From Bacillota bacterium (GTDB lineage Bacteria; Bacillota; Clostridia; Peptostreptococcales; Anaerovoracaceae): a stretch of DNA of 10,193 nt. The notes under the pieces are model-generated. The model was not told the origin of the DNA. It saw only the letters and a list, made by a program, of their open reading frames with translations, and made no database searches. Where the stretch lies: assembly GCA_016284485.1 (NCBI GenBank), contig JAEEOX010000021.1:1-10193 (forward strand), written 5' to 3'. The translations under genes were made by a program, and so were the position numbers. Every line of letters starts with the position of its first letter. Position 1 is the first letter of the stretch. This document shows, in pieces, positions 1 through 5,653 of the stretch.

Positions 1-509
1 ACATGATCGAGGCCCTCAAGAAGGCCAACATCTATGATTTCGTCAGCGCTCAGGAAAACGGACTGGACACTCAGGTGGGCAACCGCGGACTGAAACTTTC
101 AGGCGGAGAGAAGCAGAGGATATCCATCGCAAGAGTTCTTCTGAAGGATCCTTCGCTTCTGATCTTCGACGAAGCAACGTCTGCCCTGGATTCCATCTCT
201 GAGAAAAAGATACAGGAGGCCATAGAGCCCATAATCAAGGAGAGGACCAGCATCCTCATCGCCCACAGACTTTCCACCATATTGGCTGCAGATGAGATCC
301 TGGTGGTCAAGGATGGAGAGATAGTTGAGAGAGGCCAGCACAAAGATCTGGTCGGAAAGGGCGGGGTATATACTGAGCTGTATACCACCCAGTTCCAGAG
401 CGCCGGAGAGACTGCTGAAAGACTTAAGGAAAAGGTAGCCTCCAGCGGATACACTGAAGGGGAGAGGACCTGGAAGGATCCGGATCATCCGGAACTGTAC
501 GAGGACTGA
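1..509 (+). CDS. ABC transporter ATP-binding domain, 3' fragment
   Basis: This is the C-terminal end of an ABC exporter subunit; the gene starts before the window, and the reading frame is open from base 3. Visible are the ABC signature LSGGEKQR (about residues 33-40 of the fragment), the Walker B motif LLIFDEATSALD with its catalytic Glu and D-loop, and the H-loop in IAHRLSTI. The Walker A motif and the membrane domain must lie upstream. The LSGGEKQR...DEATSALD...AHRLST pattern is that of MsbA/LmrA-like exporters, in which a membrane domain is fused to the ATPase and ATP hydrolysis drives substrate export. About 40 residues follow the core, rich in charged residues (ending near HPELYED), a plain C-terminal extension. 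The substrate cannot be told from this part. The stop is TGA at 507-509. No clear plus-strand terminator follows, although the hairpins at 519-600 could act weakly in this direction. Confidence 0.93.
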   Translation, partial: MIEALKKANIYDFVSAQENGLDTQVGNRGLKLSGGEKQRISIARVLLKDPSLLIFDEATSALDSISEKKIQEAIEPIIKERTSILIAHRLSTILAADEILVVKDGEIVERGQHKDLVGKGGVYTELYTTQFQSAGETAERLKEKVASSGYTEGERTWKDPDHPELYED

Positions 510-512
510 ATA

Positions 513-592
513 AAATAAAAACCGATCACGAGGATCGGTTTCAAATCCTTCCATCAAAAACGAAATAAAAACCGATCACAAGGATCGGTTTC
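513..592. repeat. Two 30-bp direct repeats carrying terminators
   Basis: Bases 513-542 and 563-592 are identical except for one position (G at 530, A at 580, inside the loop of each hairpin). The copies start 50 bp apart. Each holds one terminator hairpin plus its A/T tract. The pattern suggests local duplication of a terminator rather than a mobile element. Confidence 0.85.
519..541 (-). terminator. Distal intrinsic terminator of the tRNA-Pro unit
   Basis: A 9-bp perfect stem (AAACCGATC / GATCGGTTT) encloses a 5-base loop. Read on the minus strand, it is followed by TTTTTATTT, the U-tract of an intrinsic terminator. On the plus strand the tail is only TTTC, so action is mainly leftward. It is the second of two nearly identical hairpins downstream of the tRNA and probably serves as a backup stop that keeps tRNA transcription from running antisense into the ABC gene. 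Confidence 0.75.
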
Positions 593-599
593 CATTTCG

Positions 600-600
<1 letters not shown>
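560..600 (-). terminator. Proximal intrinsic terminator of tRNA-Pro
   Basis: The core stem AAACCGATC / GATCGGTTT (569-577 with 583-591) has a 5-base loop and, on the minus strand, a TTTTTATTT tail. Around it lies a further 7-bp stem, ACGAAAT (560-566) with ATTTCGT (594-600), separated by a 2x2 internal loop. The outer arm begins at base 600, which is the last base of the tRNA's encoded CCA, so the terminator abuts the mature tRNA end with no spacer. Confidence 0.8.
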
Positions 601-676
<76 letters not shown>

Positions 677-688
677 ACGAACATAGGT

Positions 689-717
689 ATATTATCATAA
701 AGGAATTACAATTTCAA
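689..717 (-). promoter_or_regulatory. Promoter of tRNA-Pro
   Basis: On the minus strand there is a -35 box TTGAAA (717-712), a 17-base spacer and a -10 box TAATAT (694-689). The expected start is near base 682, only a few bases before the mature tRNA 5' end at 676. The -35 box overlaps the AAGGA ribosome binding site (716-720) of the divergent xth gene. Confidence 0.65.
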
Positions 718-727
718 GGACAATTTG

Positions 728-1480
728 ATGAAACTGATCTCATGGAACGTGAACGGCTTAAGAGCCGTCATGAACAAGAATTTCATGGAGGTATTCAGGG
801 AACTGGACGCCGATTGCTTCTGCCTTCAGGAGACCAAGCTCCAGGAGGGGCAGATCGACTTTGAGCCCGAGGGATACCACAGCTACTGGAACTATGCCGA
901 TAAGAAGGGCTACTCCGGAACGGCGATCTTCACCAGGACCGAACCCATAAGCGTCAGGCGCGGCATGGGCATCGACGAGCACGACCACGAGGGCAGAGTG
1001 CTTACCCTGGAGTTCGAGGATTTTTTCCTGACGGACGTATACGTCCCCAATTCCCAGGACGAGCTCAGAAGACTGGACTACCGCATGAGGTGGGAGGACG
1101 CCTTCAGAAACTACCAGAAGGAACTGGAAAAGACCAAGCCTGTGGTGTTTTGCGGTGACCTGAACGTGGCCCATCAGGAGATCGACATCAAGAATCCCAA
1201 GACCAATCACAGAAACGCCGGCTTCACAGACGAGGAGAGAGGCAAGATGACGGAGCTTCTGGACAGCGGATTCACCGATACCTTCAGATATCTCTATCCC
1301 GATACGGTGACCTACTCATGGTGGTCATACCGCTTCAAGGCAAGGGAGAGGAACACCGGATGGAGGATCGACTATTTCATCTGTTCGGATTCTCTCAGAG
1401 ACAAGGTGAAGGACGCAAAGATACACACGGATATCATGGGTTCAGACCACTGCCCGGTGGAACTGGATCTGGATATATAG
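728..1480 (+). CDS. xth: Exodeoxyribonuclease III / AP endonuclease
   Basis: A DNA-repair nuclease of the exonuclease III (ExoA/Xth) family, which cuts 5' to abasic sites and removes 3' blocking groups in base excision repair in the cytoplasm. The 250 residues match the usual family length. The motifs appear in order: SWNVNGLRA with Asn7, LQETK with the metal-binding Glu35, DVYVPN with Tyr105, GDLNVAH with Asp144 and Asn146, the DNA-contacting WWSYRFKARERNTGWRIDY (about residues 198-216), and the C-terminal SDHCPV with Asp240 and His241. All catalytic residues are present. I chose ATG 728 because AAGGA at 716-720 sits 7 bases upstream; a TTG directly before it (725) would add one residue and is less likely. 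The thioesterase gene follows within a few bases, so the two are probably co-transcribed. No convincing promoter for xth was found in the short gap after the tRNA. Confidence 0.97.
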   Translation: MKLISWNVNGLRAVMNKNFMEVFRELDADCFCLQETKLQEGQIDFEPEGYHSYWNYADKKGYSGTAIFTRTEPISVRRGMGIDEHDHEGRVLTLEFEDFFLTDVYVPNSQDELRRLDYRMRWEDAFRNYQKELEKTKPVVFCGDLNVAHQEIDIKNPKTNHRNAGFTDEERGKMTELLDSGFTDTFRYLYPDTVTYSWWSYRFKARERNTGWRIDYFICSDSLRDKVKDAKIHTDIMGSDHCPVELDLDI

Positions 1481-1503
1481 ATTTGGAAAGGTATTACACA
1501 GGA

Positions 1504-2184
1504 ATGACTGAATATTTAAAAGCATCGACCATCTTACACGAGCTTCAGGAGGCGGGAAGGATACAGATGGAGAAGGACAAACCTTCCGTAGACGATCTCC
1601 TGGACAGGAACATAGCACTCATGGTGAACCGCATCGACCTTAAGATAAACAGGGCGGTGGAAGCTGACGAGGACGTGACCTACACATCCAACGCTTGCCC
1701 TTCGGACAGAGCTTCGCTTCTGAGAGTATATGAAGCCAAGGTGGGAGACGAGCAGATCGCTTTCTCATCGTCCATCTGGTCTCTGGTCAACATCAGATCA
1801 CGCAAAATATTAAAGGCCAAGGAGCTCAGCATGAAGAACTACACCCTGGCCAAGTACAGAAATCCCTTCGGAGACAGGAAGTTCAAGATCACCGAGGAGG
1901 AAGAGAGCCGCATGGAAGTCCTGGAGACCTTCAAGGTCGGCAGGGAATACATGGATGACAACGGCCACATGAACAACGTGAAGTATCTGGAACATGTGGA
2001 GGAATGGGTGCCGGATCTTAAGGAAGGCAGATTCCTCAGGGAGATAAGGCTCCACTTCATGAAGGAAGCGCTTTACGATGAGGAGATAACAATAAAGCGC
2101 CTCCGCAAGGAAGGCGCCTGGTATTTCCGCATGTACAAGGCTTCGGGAGAAGCCAACTTCGAATGCGAGATATTTACTTCTTAA
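1504..2184 (+). CDS. Acyl-ACP thioesterase, two hotdog domains
   Basis: Probably hydrolyses acyl-acyl carrier protein to release free fatty acids in the cytoplasm (family of plant FatA/FatB and their bacterial relatives). The N-terminal half carries the hotdog helix pattern EYLKASTILHELQEAG. The C-terminal hotdog carries MDDNGHMNNVKYLEHVEEW, matching the family active-site pattern DxNxHxNNxxYxxxxxE, with Asn153, His155 and candidate Glu163/Glu166. From ATG 1504 the protein has 226 residues. The start is uncertain. TTG 1483 would add ERYYTG, which looks like part of the first beta strand, and would leave only 2 bases after the xth stop. ATG 1504 has GGAAAGG (1485-1491) 12 bases upstream. A longer in-frame extension into xth (ATG 1318) is not credible. 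The 3' end overlaps the convergent mscL by 11 bp. Confidence 0.85.
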   Translation: MTEYLKASTILHELQEAGRIQMEKDKPSVDDLLDRNIALMVNRIDLKINRAVEADEDVTYTSNACPSDRASLLRVYEAKVGDEQIAFSSSIWSLVNIRSRKILKAKELSMKNYTLAKYRNPFGDRKFKITEEEESRMEVLETFKVGREYMDDNGHMNNVKYLEHVEEWVPDLKEGRFLREIRLHFMKEALYDEEITIKRLRKEGAWYFRMYKASGEANFECEIFTS

Positions 2185-2569
2185 GAAGATCCCTGATCTC
2201 AGTCAAAAGCTTAGCTTCATCAGAGGGCTCCGGTTCTGCCGGGGCCTCTTCTTCTGCTTCTTCCTTTTTCTTAAGGTTCTCGAACTTGTTGAAAGCCTTG
2301 ACGATGAAGAAGAGCACGATGGCTGTCAGGATGAATGTGATGACGGCGTTGATGAAGTTGCCGTACATGATCTGAGCGTCGCCGATGCCGAAGGACAGGG
2401 CTGAGAAGTCCTTGCCGCCGAGAATGAGGCCGATGATGGGTCCGATCACGTCAGCCACAAGTGAGTTGATGATGGCTGTGAACGCACCGCCGATGATGAT
2501 GCCGACGGCCATGGTCATCACGTTGCCTTTGGTGATGAACTCTTTGAATTCCTTTACGAAGTTTTTCAT
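2174..2569 (-). CDS. mscL: Large-conductance mechanosensitive channel MscL
   Basis: A stretch-activated pore in the cytoplasmic membrane that opens under membrane tension and releases solutes during hypo-osmotic shock; active as a homopentamer. The 131 residues fit the family. The N-terminal amphipathic segment (FVKEFKEFITKGN) leads into TM1 (about 16-38, with the glycine-rich AVGIIIGGAF), a periplasm-side loop (about 50-70), TM2 (about 71-92, FINAVITFILTAIVLFFIV) and a charged cytoplasmic tail. The tail holds a Glu/Ala/Pro-rich linker and a terminal helix LLTEIRDLL, the usual C-terminal bundle. The start ATG overlaps the maf stop (ATGA), with AGGAGG 10 bases upstream inside maf, so translation is likely coupled. 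Its 3' end overlaps the thioesterase gene tail to tail. Confidence 0.97.
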   Translation of the reverse strand: MKNFVKEFKEFITKGNVMTMAVGIIIGGAFTAIINSLVADVIGPIIGLILGGKDFSALSFGIGDAQIMYGNFINAVITFILTAIVLFFIVKAFNKFENLKKKEEAEEEAPAEPEPSDEAKLLTEIRDLLKK

Positions 2570-3180
2570 TTTGATAATTCCTCCTCTATTCTGTACCAGG
2601 GAAGCCCCATGACGTTCTCAAAGTCGCCTTCCAGACGTTCAACGTATCTGCCGAAGGTGCCCTGGACCGCATACGCGCCGGCCTTGTCGTAAGCTTCGTC
2701 TGTCATTAGATAACTGCTTAATTCATCATCAGTATAGTCTTTGAACCATACCCTGGTCAAGTCTGAGAAGACCCGTTCCTCGCCGGTCTCCATGAATATC
2801 ATGGATACTCCTGTGATGACCACGTGATCTGTTCCTCTGAGACTCGTGAGCATCTCCCAACCGTCGTCGAAGTCTGCGGGCTTGCCCATGATGACGCCTC
2901 TGCCCGGGATGTCTCCCTTGTAGACGATGGTGTCCGCCGCAACTATGACGGGATCGGCGGGAAGATCACGGGAAGGATCAGCTTCCAGAATGCTCCGCAC
3001 TGCCTGAGCCTTGCGCCGGGCGATACTCATGGGAACGTGGCGCACGTCGGAGTAGGGAGGCACGGTCTCGTCGCAGTATGCGGGGATCACCAGGGGCTCC
3101 ACACCGTGAGCGCGCATGATCTCAAGCCTTCTGGGGGATGATGATGCCAGAATTATGTTTTTTGAGCCAAAGTTTTTCAT
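2566..3180 (-). CDS. maf: Maf-family nucleoside triphosphate pyrophosphatase
   Basis: A cytoplasmic house-cleaning enzyme that hydrolyses non-canonical or modified nucleoside triphosphates (dTTP/UTP type in many Maf proteins) to monophosphate and pyrophosphate. The 204 residues are near the family norm. Visible motifs are the N-terminal substrate loop ILASSSPRR (about 9-17), VAADTIV with the catalytic Asp, the GKP segment, the EAYDKAGAYAVQG motif, and the C-terminal GDFENVMGLP. I chose ATG 3180: the in-frame extension upstream begins only at a TTG (3225) and is not Maf-like. A TATAAT lies 6 bases before ATG 3180, which suggests a leaderless or nearly leaderless message. It shares an ATGA overlap with mscL and forms a two-gene operon. 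Confidence 0.95.
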   Translation of the reverse strand: MKNFGSKNIILASSSPRRLEIMRAHGVEPLVIPAYCDETVPPYSDVRHVPMSIARRKAQAVRSILEADPSRDLPADPVIVAADTIVYKGDIPGRGVIMGKPADFDDGWEMLTSLRGTDHVVITGVSMIFMETGEERVFSDLTRVWFKDYTDDELSSYLMTDEAYDKAGAYAVQGTFGRYVERLEGDFENVMGLPWYRIEEELSK

Positions 3181-3186
3181 GCCTTG

Positions 3187-3214
3187 ATTATATACTCTTT
3201 TTTCAGCAGGACAA
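3187..3214 (-). promoter_or_regulatory. Putative promoter of maf-mscL
   Basis: On the minus strand, TTGTCC (3214-3209) and a perfect TATAAT (3192-3187) are separated by 16 bases. The predicted transcription start falls at or within a base or two of the maf ATG at 3180, leaving no room for a normal leader. Inferred from sequence only. Confidence 0.5.
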
Positions 3215-3233
3215 TGCAAATTCAAAAAATATT

Positions 3234-3261
3234 TTGTATTTTAATCACGTCATGTTATAAT
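3234..3261 (+). promoter_or_regulatory. Promoter of the SPFH/zinc-ribbon/TPM operon
   Basis: TTGTAT (3234-3239), a 16-base spacer and TATAAT (3256-3261), with an extended -10 TG at 3253-3254. A second TATAAT directly follows (3262-3267), and the two lie in a 12-bp perfect palindrome TTATAATTATAA (3255-3266). The start is expected near 3268, giving a leader of about 67 nt. It looks like a housekeeping-sigma promoter. Confidence 0.7.
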
Positions 3262-3283
3262 TATAATGCAAATATGTTGAACT

Positions 3284-3305
3284 GCCGGTCTATGAGCCGG
3301 TCTAT
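3284..3305 (+). repeat. Direct repeat in the operon leader
   Basis: The ten bases GCCGGTCTAT occur twice (3284-3293 and 3296-3305) separated by GA, a 12-base period close to one helical turn. They lie between the predicted transcription start and the ribosome binding site of the SPFH gene. The CCGG in each copy could also pair to form a weak 4-bp hairpin. It could be an operator, a leader RNA element, or chance. Confidence 0.6.
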
Positions 3306-3334
3306 ATCATTCTGAATAAAGAAGGAGACAAAAC

Positions 3335-4480
3335 ATGGGACTTATTAGAGCAGCTTTAAGCGCAGCAACCGGCAACCTCGGCGATCAGTGGAAAGAATTC
3401 TTCTACTGCGAGGCCATGGACAAAGAAGTACTCCTCACAAAGGGAGTCAAGAGAACGAGAGCGACCTCGTCCAACAAGTTCGGAAACGATAACATCATCA
3501 CCAACGGATCCGGCATCGCCGTAGCCGACGGACAGTGCATGATCATCGTTGACAACGGCAAGATCGTGGAACTCTGCGCAGAACCGGGACAGTATACATT
3601 CGACCAGTCCTCAGAGGGAACCATCTTCCAGGGCGATCTCAAGGAATCCGTCATGCAGTCACTTGACAACATGCTCAGGCGTCTGTCATTCGGCGGAGAT
3701 GCCGCTCACGACCAGAGAGTATACTATTTCAATACAAAGGAGATCATGGACAACAAGTTCGGAACACCGAACCCCGTACCCTTCAAGATCGTTGACAAGT
3801 CCATCAACCTGGACATCGACATGGCAGTAAGGTGCGCAGGCGTCTACTCCTTCAGGATCGTTGACCCCATCATGTTCTACATGAACGTCTGCGGCAACGT
3901 TCCCAGAGAGTTCAGAAGAGAAGAGATCGAGACACAGATGAAGGCAGAGTTCATCTCCGCACTTCAGCCTGCATTCGGCGAACTCTCCAAGCTGAACCTG
4001 AGACCCAGCGATATCGTAAGCCACGTAAACGAGCTGACAGATGCCATGAACAAGGCTCTTGGCGACAAGTGGCTCAATGAGAGAGGAATCCAGATCGGCT
4101 CCATCGCCATATCGACCCTCACGATCCCCGAAGAGGATCAGGAGACTCTCAAGAACCTGCAGAAGGCCAAGGTACTTGCTGATCCCGGCATGGGAGCAGC
4201 CACACTGGCAGCAGCTCAGGCAGACGCCATGAGAGACGCAGCCAAGAACGAGGCCGGAGCAGCTGTAGGATTCATGGGCATGGGAATGGCCATGAACGCA
4301 GGCGGAGTGAACGCACAGCAGCTCTATCAGATGAGCCAGAACCAGGGAGCAGCCGGAACACCGGCTCCCGGACTGGATGCAGTTTACGCACCCGGACAGA
4401 TCAACTTCTGCCCCAACTGCGGAACCAAGCTTGACGGAGCCAAGTTCTGCCCCACATGCGGCAAGCCCACCGGAAACTGA
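3335..4480 (+). CDS. SPFH-domain (virion core-like, YdjI-type) protein with zinc ribbon
   Basis: A 381-residue member of the SPFH/Band 7 superfamily, virion-core-like branch, as in B. subtilis YdjI. The N-terminal part (about 1-270) matches that branch: WKEFFYCEAM near the start, an SNKFGNDN segment, a beta-rich core with VADGQCMIIVDNGKIVEL, a PREFRREEI segment and an ERGIQIGSIAISTLTIPEED strand. An alanine-rich helical stretch (about 275-340) follows, then a C-terminal zinc ribbon with Cys359, Cys362, Cys372 and Cys375. No signal peptide or membrane span is seen, so it is probably cytosolic and recruited to the membrane by partners. In B. subtilis, YdjI needs YdjG and YdjH for membrane placement and helps localise PspA; the two downstream genes here resemble those partners. 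AAGGAG (3322-3327) lies 7 bases before ATG. Being first in the operon with a strong promoter, it is likely the most expressed member. Confidence 0.9.
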   Translation: MGLIRAALSAATGNLGDQWKEFFYCEAMDKEVLLTKGVKRTRATSSNKFGNDNIITNGSGIAVADGQCMIIVDNGKIVELCAEPGQYTFDQSSEGTIFQGDLKESVMQSLDNMLRRLSFGGDAAHDQRVYYFNTKEIMDNKFGTPNPVPFKIVDKSINLDIDMAVRCAGVYSFRIVDPIMFYMNVCGNVPREFRREEIETQMKAEFISALQPAFGELSKLNLRPSDIVSHVNELTDAMNKALGDKWLNERGIQIGSIAISTLTIPEEDQETLKNLQKAKVLADPGMGAATLAAAQADAMRDAAKNEAGAAVGFMGMGMAMNAGGVNAQQLYQMSQNQGAAGTPAPGLDAVYAPGQINFCPNCGTKLDGAKFCPTCGKPTGN

Positions 4481-4503
4481 TCTTTGATCATACGCTAGTA
4501 TCG

Positions 4504-4532
4504 GAGGCAACCGGAGCTTTTCCGGTTGCCTC
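4504..4532 (+). terminator. Strong intercistronic hairpin
   Basis: A perfect 12-bp stem, GAGGCAACCGGA (4504-4515) with TCCGGTTGCCTC (4521-4532), encloses a 5-base loop GCTTT. It lies between the SPFH gene and the next gene. It lacks a proper U-tract (AGTTAATAAG follows), so it is more likely a partial terminator or an mRNA 3'-end stabiliser that lowers expression of downstream genes relative to the SPFH gene than a full stop. Confidence 0.65.
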
Positions 4533-4552
4533 AGTTAATAAGAGGAGAACAC

Positions 4553-5638
4553 ATGTCTGAACTTTTGAAATACAAATGCCCGAATTGCGGAGGCGTTCTG
4601 GAATTTGACAGCGGCACTCAGCAGATGAAGTGCCCCTATTGTGATTCCACTGTGGATGTTCAGGCGCTTTCCGGATTTGATGAGGAATTAAAGAACGCTG
4701 CCCCCGACGACATGAAGTGGAACAAGGAGGCAGGCAGGCTCTGGGATGAGGAAGAGACCAGCGGAATGCGTGTATACGTATGCGATTCCTGCGGCGGAGA
4801 GATCATAGCGGATGAGAATGCATCCGCCATGAAGTGCCCCTACTGCGATAACCCCGTGGTGATGAAGGGCAATCTGGCAGGCGTTCTGAAGCCGGATCTG
4901 ATCATTCCCTTCAAGATCGACAAGAGGCAGGCCAAGGAGCTGTATCACAAGCACCTTCAGGGCAAAAAATTCCTTCCCAGAGTATTCGAGGATGAGAATC
5001 ACATAGATGAGATGAAGGCTGTCTACGTACCCTTCTGGCTGTTCCACTGCGACGTGGATTTCGACGTGAGATTCAGAGGGACAAGGACCAGAGCCTACAG
5101 TGATGCCAGGAACAACTATCTGGAGACATCCTACTATGCGATAAACAGGTCAGGGACTCTGGCCTTCGATCAGGTGCCCGTGGACGGTTCGTCATCCATA
5201 GCGGACGAACTCATGCAGTCCATCGAGCCCTTCGACATCAGGGAGGCGAAGCCCTTCCAGACCGCATATCTTTCAGGATATCTTGCTGACAAGTACGACG
5301 TGGGCGTCGAGGCTTCGGTGTCCATAGCGAACTCAAGGATCAAGTCCTCCACGGAGAGGGCGGTCTCATCCACAGTCAACACCTATGACTCTCTTTCTGT
5401 GGAGCAGAGTTCCATCAGATATGATAACGGCAGCGCCATGTATGCTCTGTATCCCGTATGGATACTGAACACCACATATGCAGGTGAGAGATATATCTTC
5501 GCTCTGAACGGCCAGACAGGCAAGACAGTGGGTGACCTTCCCATTTCCAAGAGCGCTTACTGGAAGAACTTCTTCCTGGTGGGCGGCATAACCGCGGCCG
5601 TAGTATTCGCAGGCGCCATGGCTGCCATGCTGCTTTAG
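4553..5638 (+). CDS. Double zinc-ribbon protein with C-terminal membrane anchor (YdjG-like)
   Basis: A 361-residue protein resembling B. subtilis YdjG (often labelled TFIIB-type zinc ribbon protein; some databases mislabel relatives as PriA helicase). Two zinc ribbons stand at the N-terminus: Cys9/Cys12/Cys27/Cys30 and Cys77/Cys80/Cys95/Cys98, the second Cys pair of each in the form CPYC. A mixed region (about 110-330) follows, including IIPFKIDKRQAKELY and AVYVPFWLFHCDVDF. One hydrophobic helix (about 340-361, FFLVGGITAAVVFAGAMAAMLL) ends the chain, so it is probably tail-anchored with the ribbons in the cytosol. No helicase motifs are present. In B. subtilis, YdjG and YdjH bring the SPFH protein YdjI to the membrane. 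ATG 4553 has AGAGGAG 5 bases upstream; an upstream TTG at 4526 lies inside the hairpin and was rejected. The TPM gene follows after 15 bp. Confidence 0.87.
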   Translation: MSELLKYKCPNCGGVLEFDSGTQQMKCPYCDSTVDVQALSGFDEELKNAAPDDMKWNKEAGRLWDEEETSGMRVYVCDSCGGEIIADENASAMKCPYCDNPVVMKGNLAGVLKPDLIIPFKIDKRQAKELYHKHLQGKKFLPRVFEDENHIDEMKAVYVPFWLFHCDVDFDVRFRGTRTRAYSDARNNYLETSYYAINRSGTLAFDQVPVDGSSSIADELMQSIEPFDIREAKPFQTAYLSGYLADKYDVGVEASVSIANSRIKSSTERAVSSTVNTYDSLSVEQSSIRYDNGSAMYALYPVWILNTTYAGERYIFALNGQTGKTVGDLPISKSAYWKNFFLVGGITAAVVFAGAMAAMLL

Positions 5639-5653
5639 AAAGGAGGGACTGAC

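Noticed and set aside
513..592. Repeats as a CRISPR or mobile-element end
   Set aside because: Only two copies, each a terminator hairpin with T-tract, no further units, no transposase or cas genes.
1318..1503. N-terminal extension of the thioesterase frame into xth
   Set aside because: It would overlap 163 bases of xth, and its sequence is unlike any thioesterase; the hotdog fold begins near 1483-1504.
3181..3225. 15-residue N-terminal extension of Maf
   Set aside because: Starts at TTG, contains the -10 box of the promoter and does not resemble Maf N-termini.
3686..4510. Long minus-strand open frame (274 codons) opposite the SPFH gene
   Set aside because: It lies wholly antisense to a well-supported gene, has a Cys/His/Leu-rich composition typical of a mirrored frame, and has no family resemblance or ribosome binding site.
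4553..5638. PriA-type helicase label for the zinc-ribbon protein
   Set aside because: Only the zinc ribbons resemble PriA; no Walker or helicase motifs and a C-terminal membrane span are seen.
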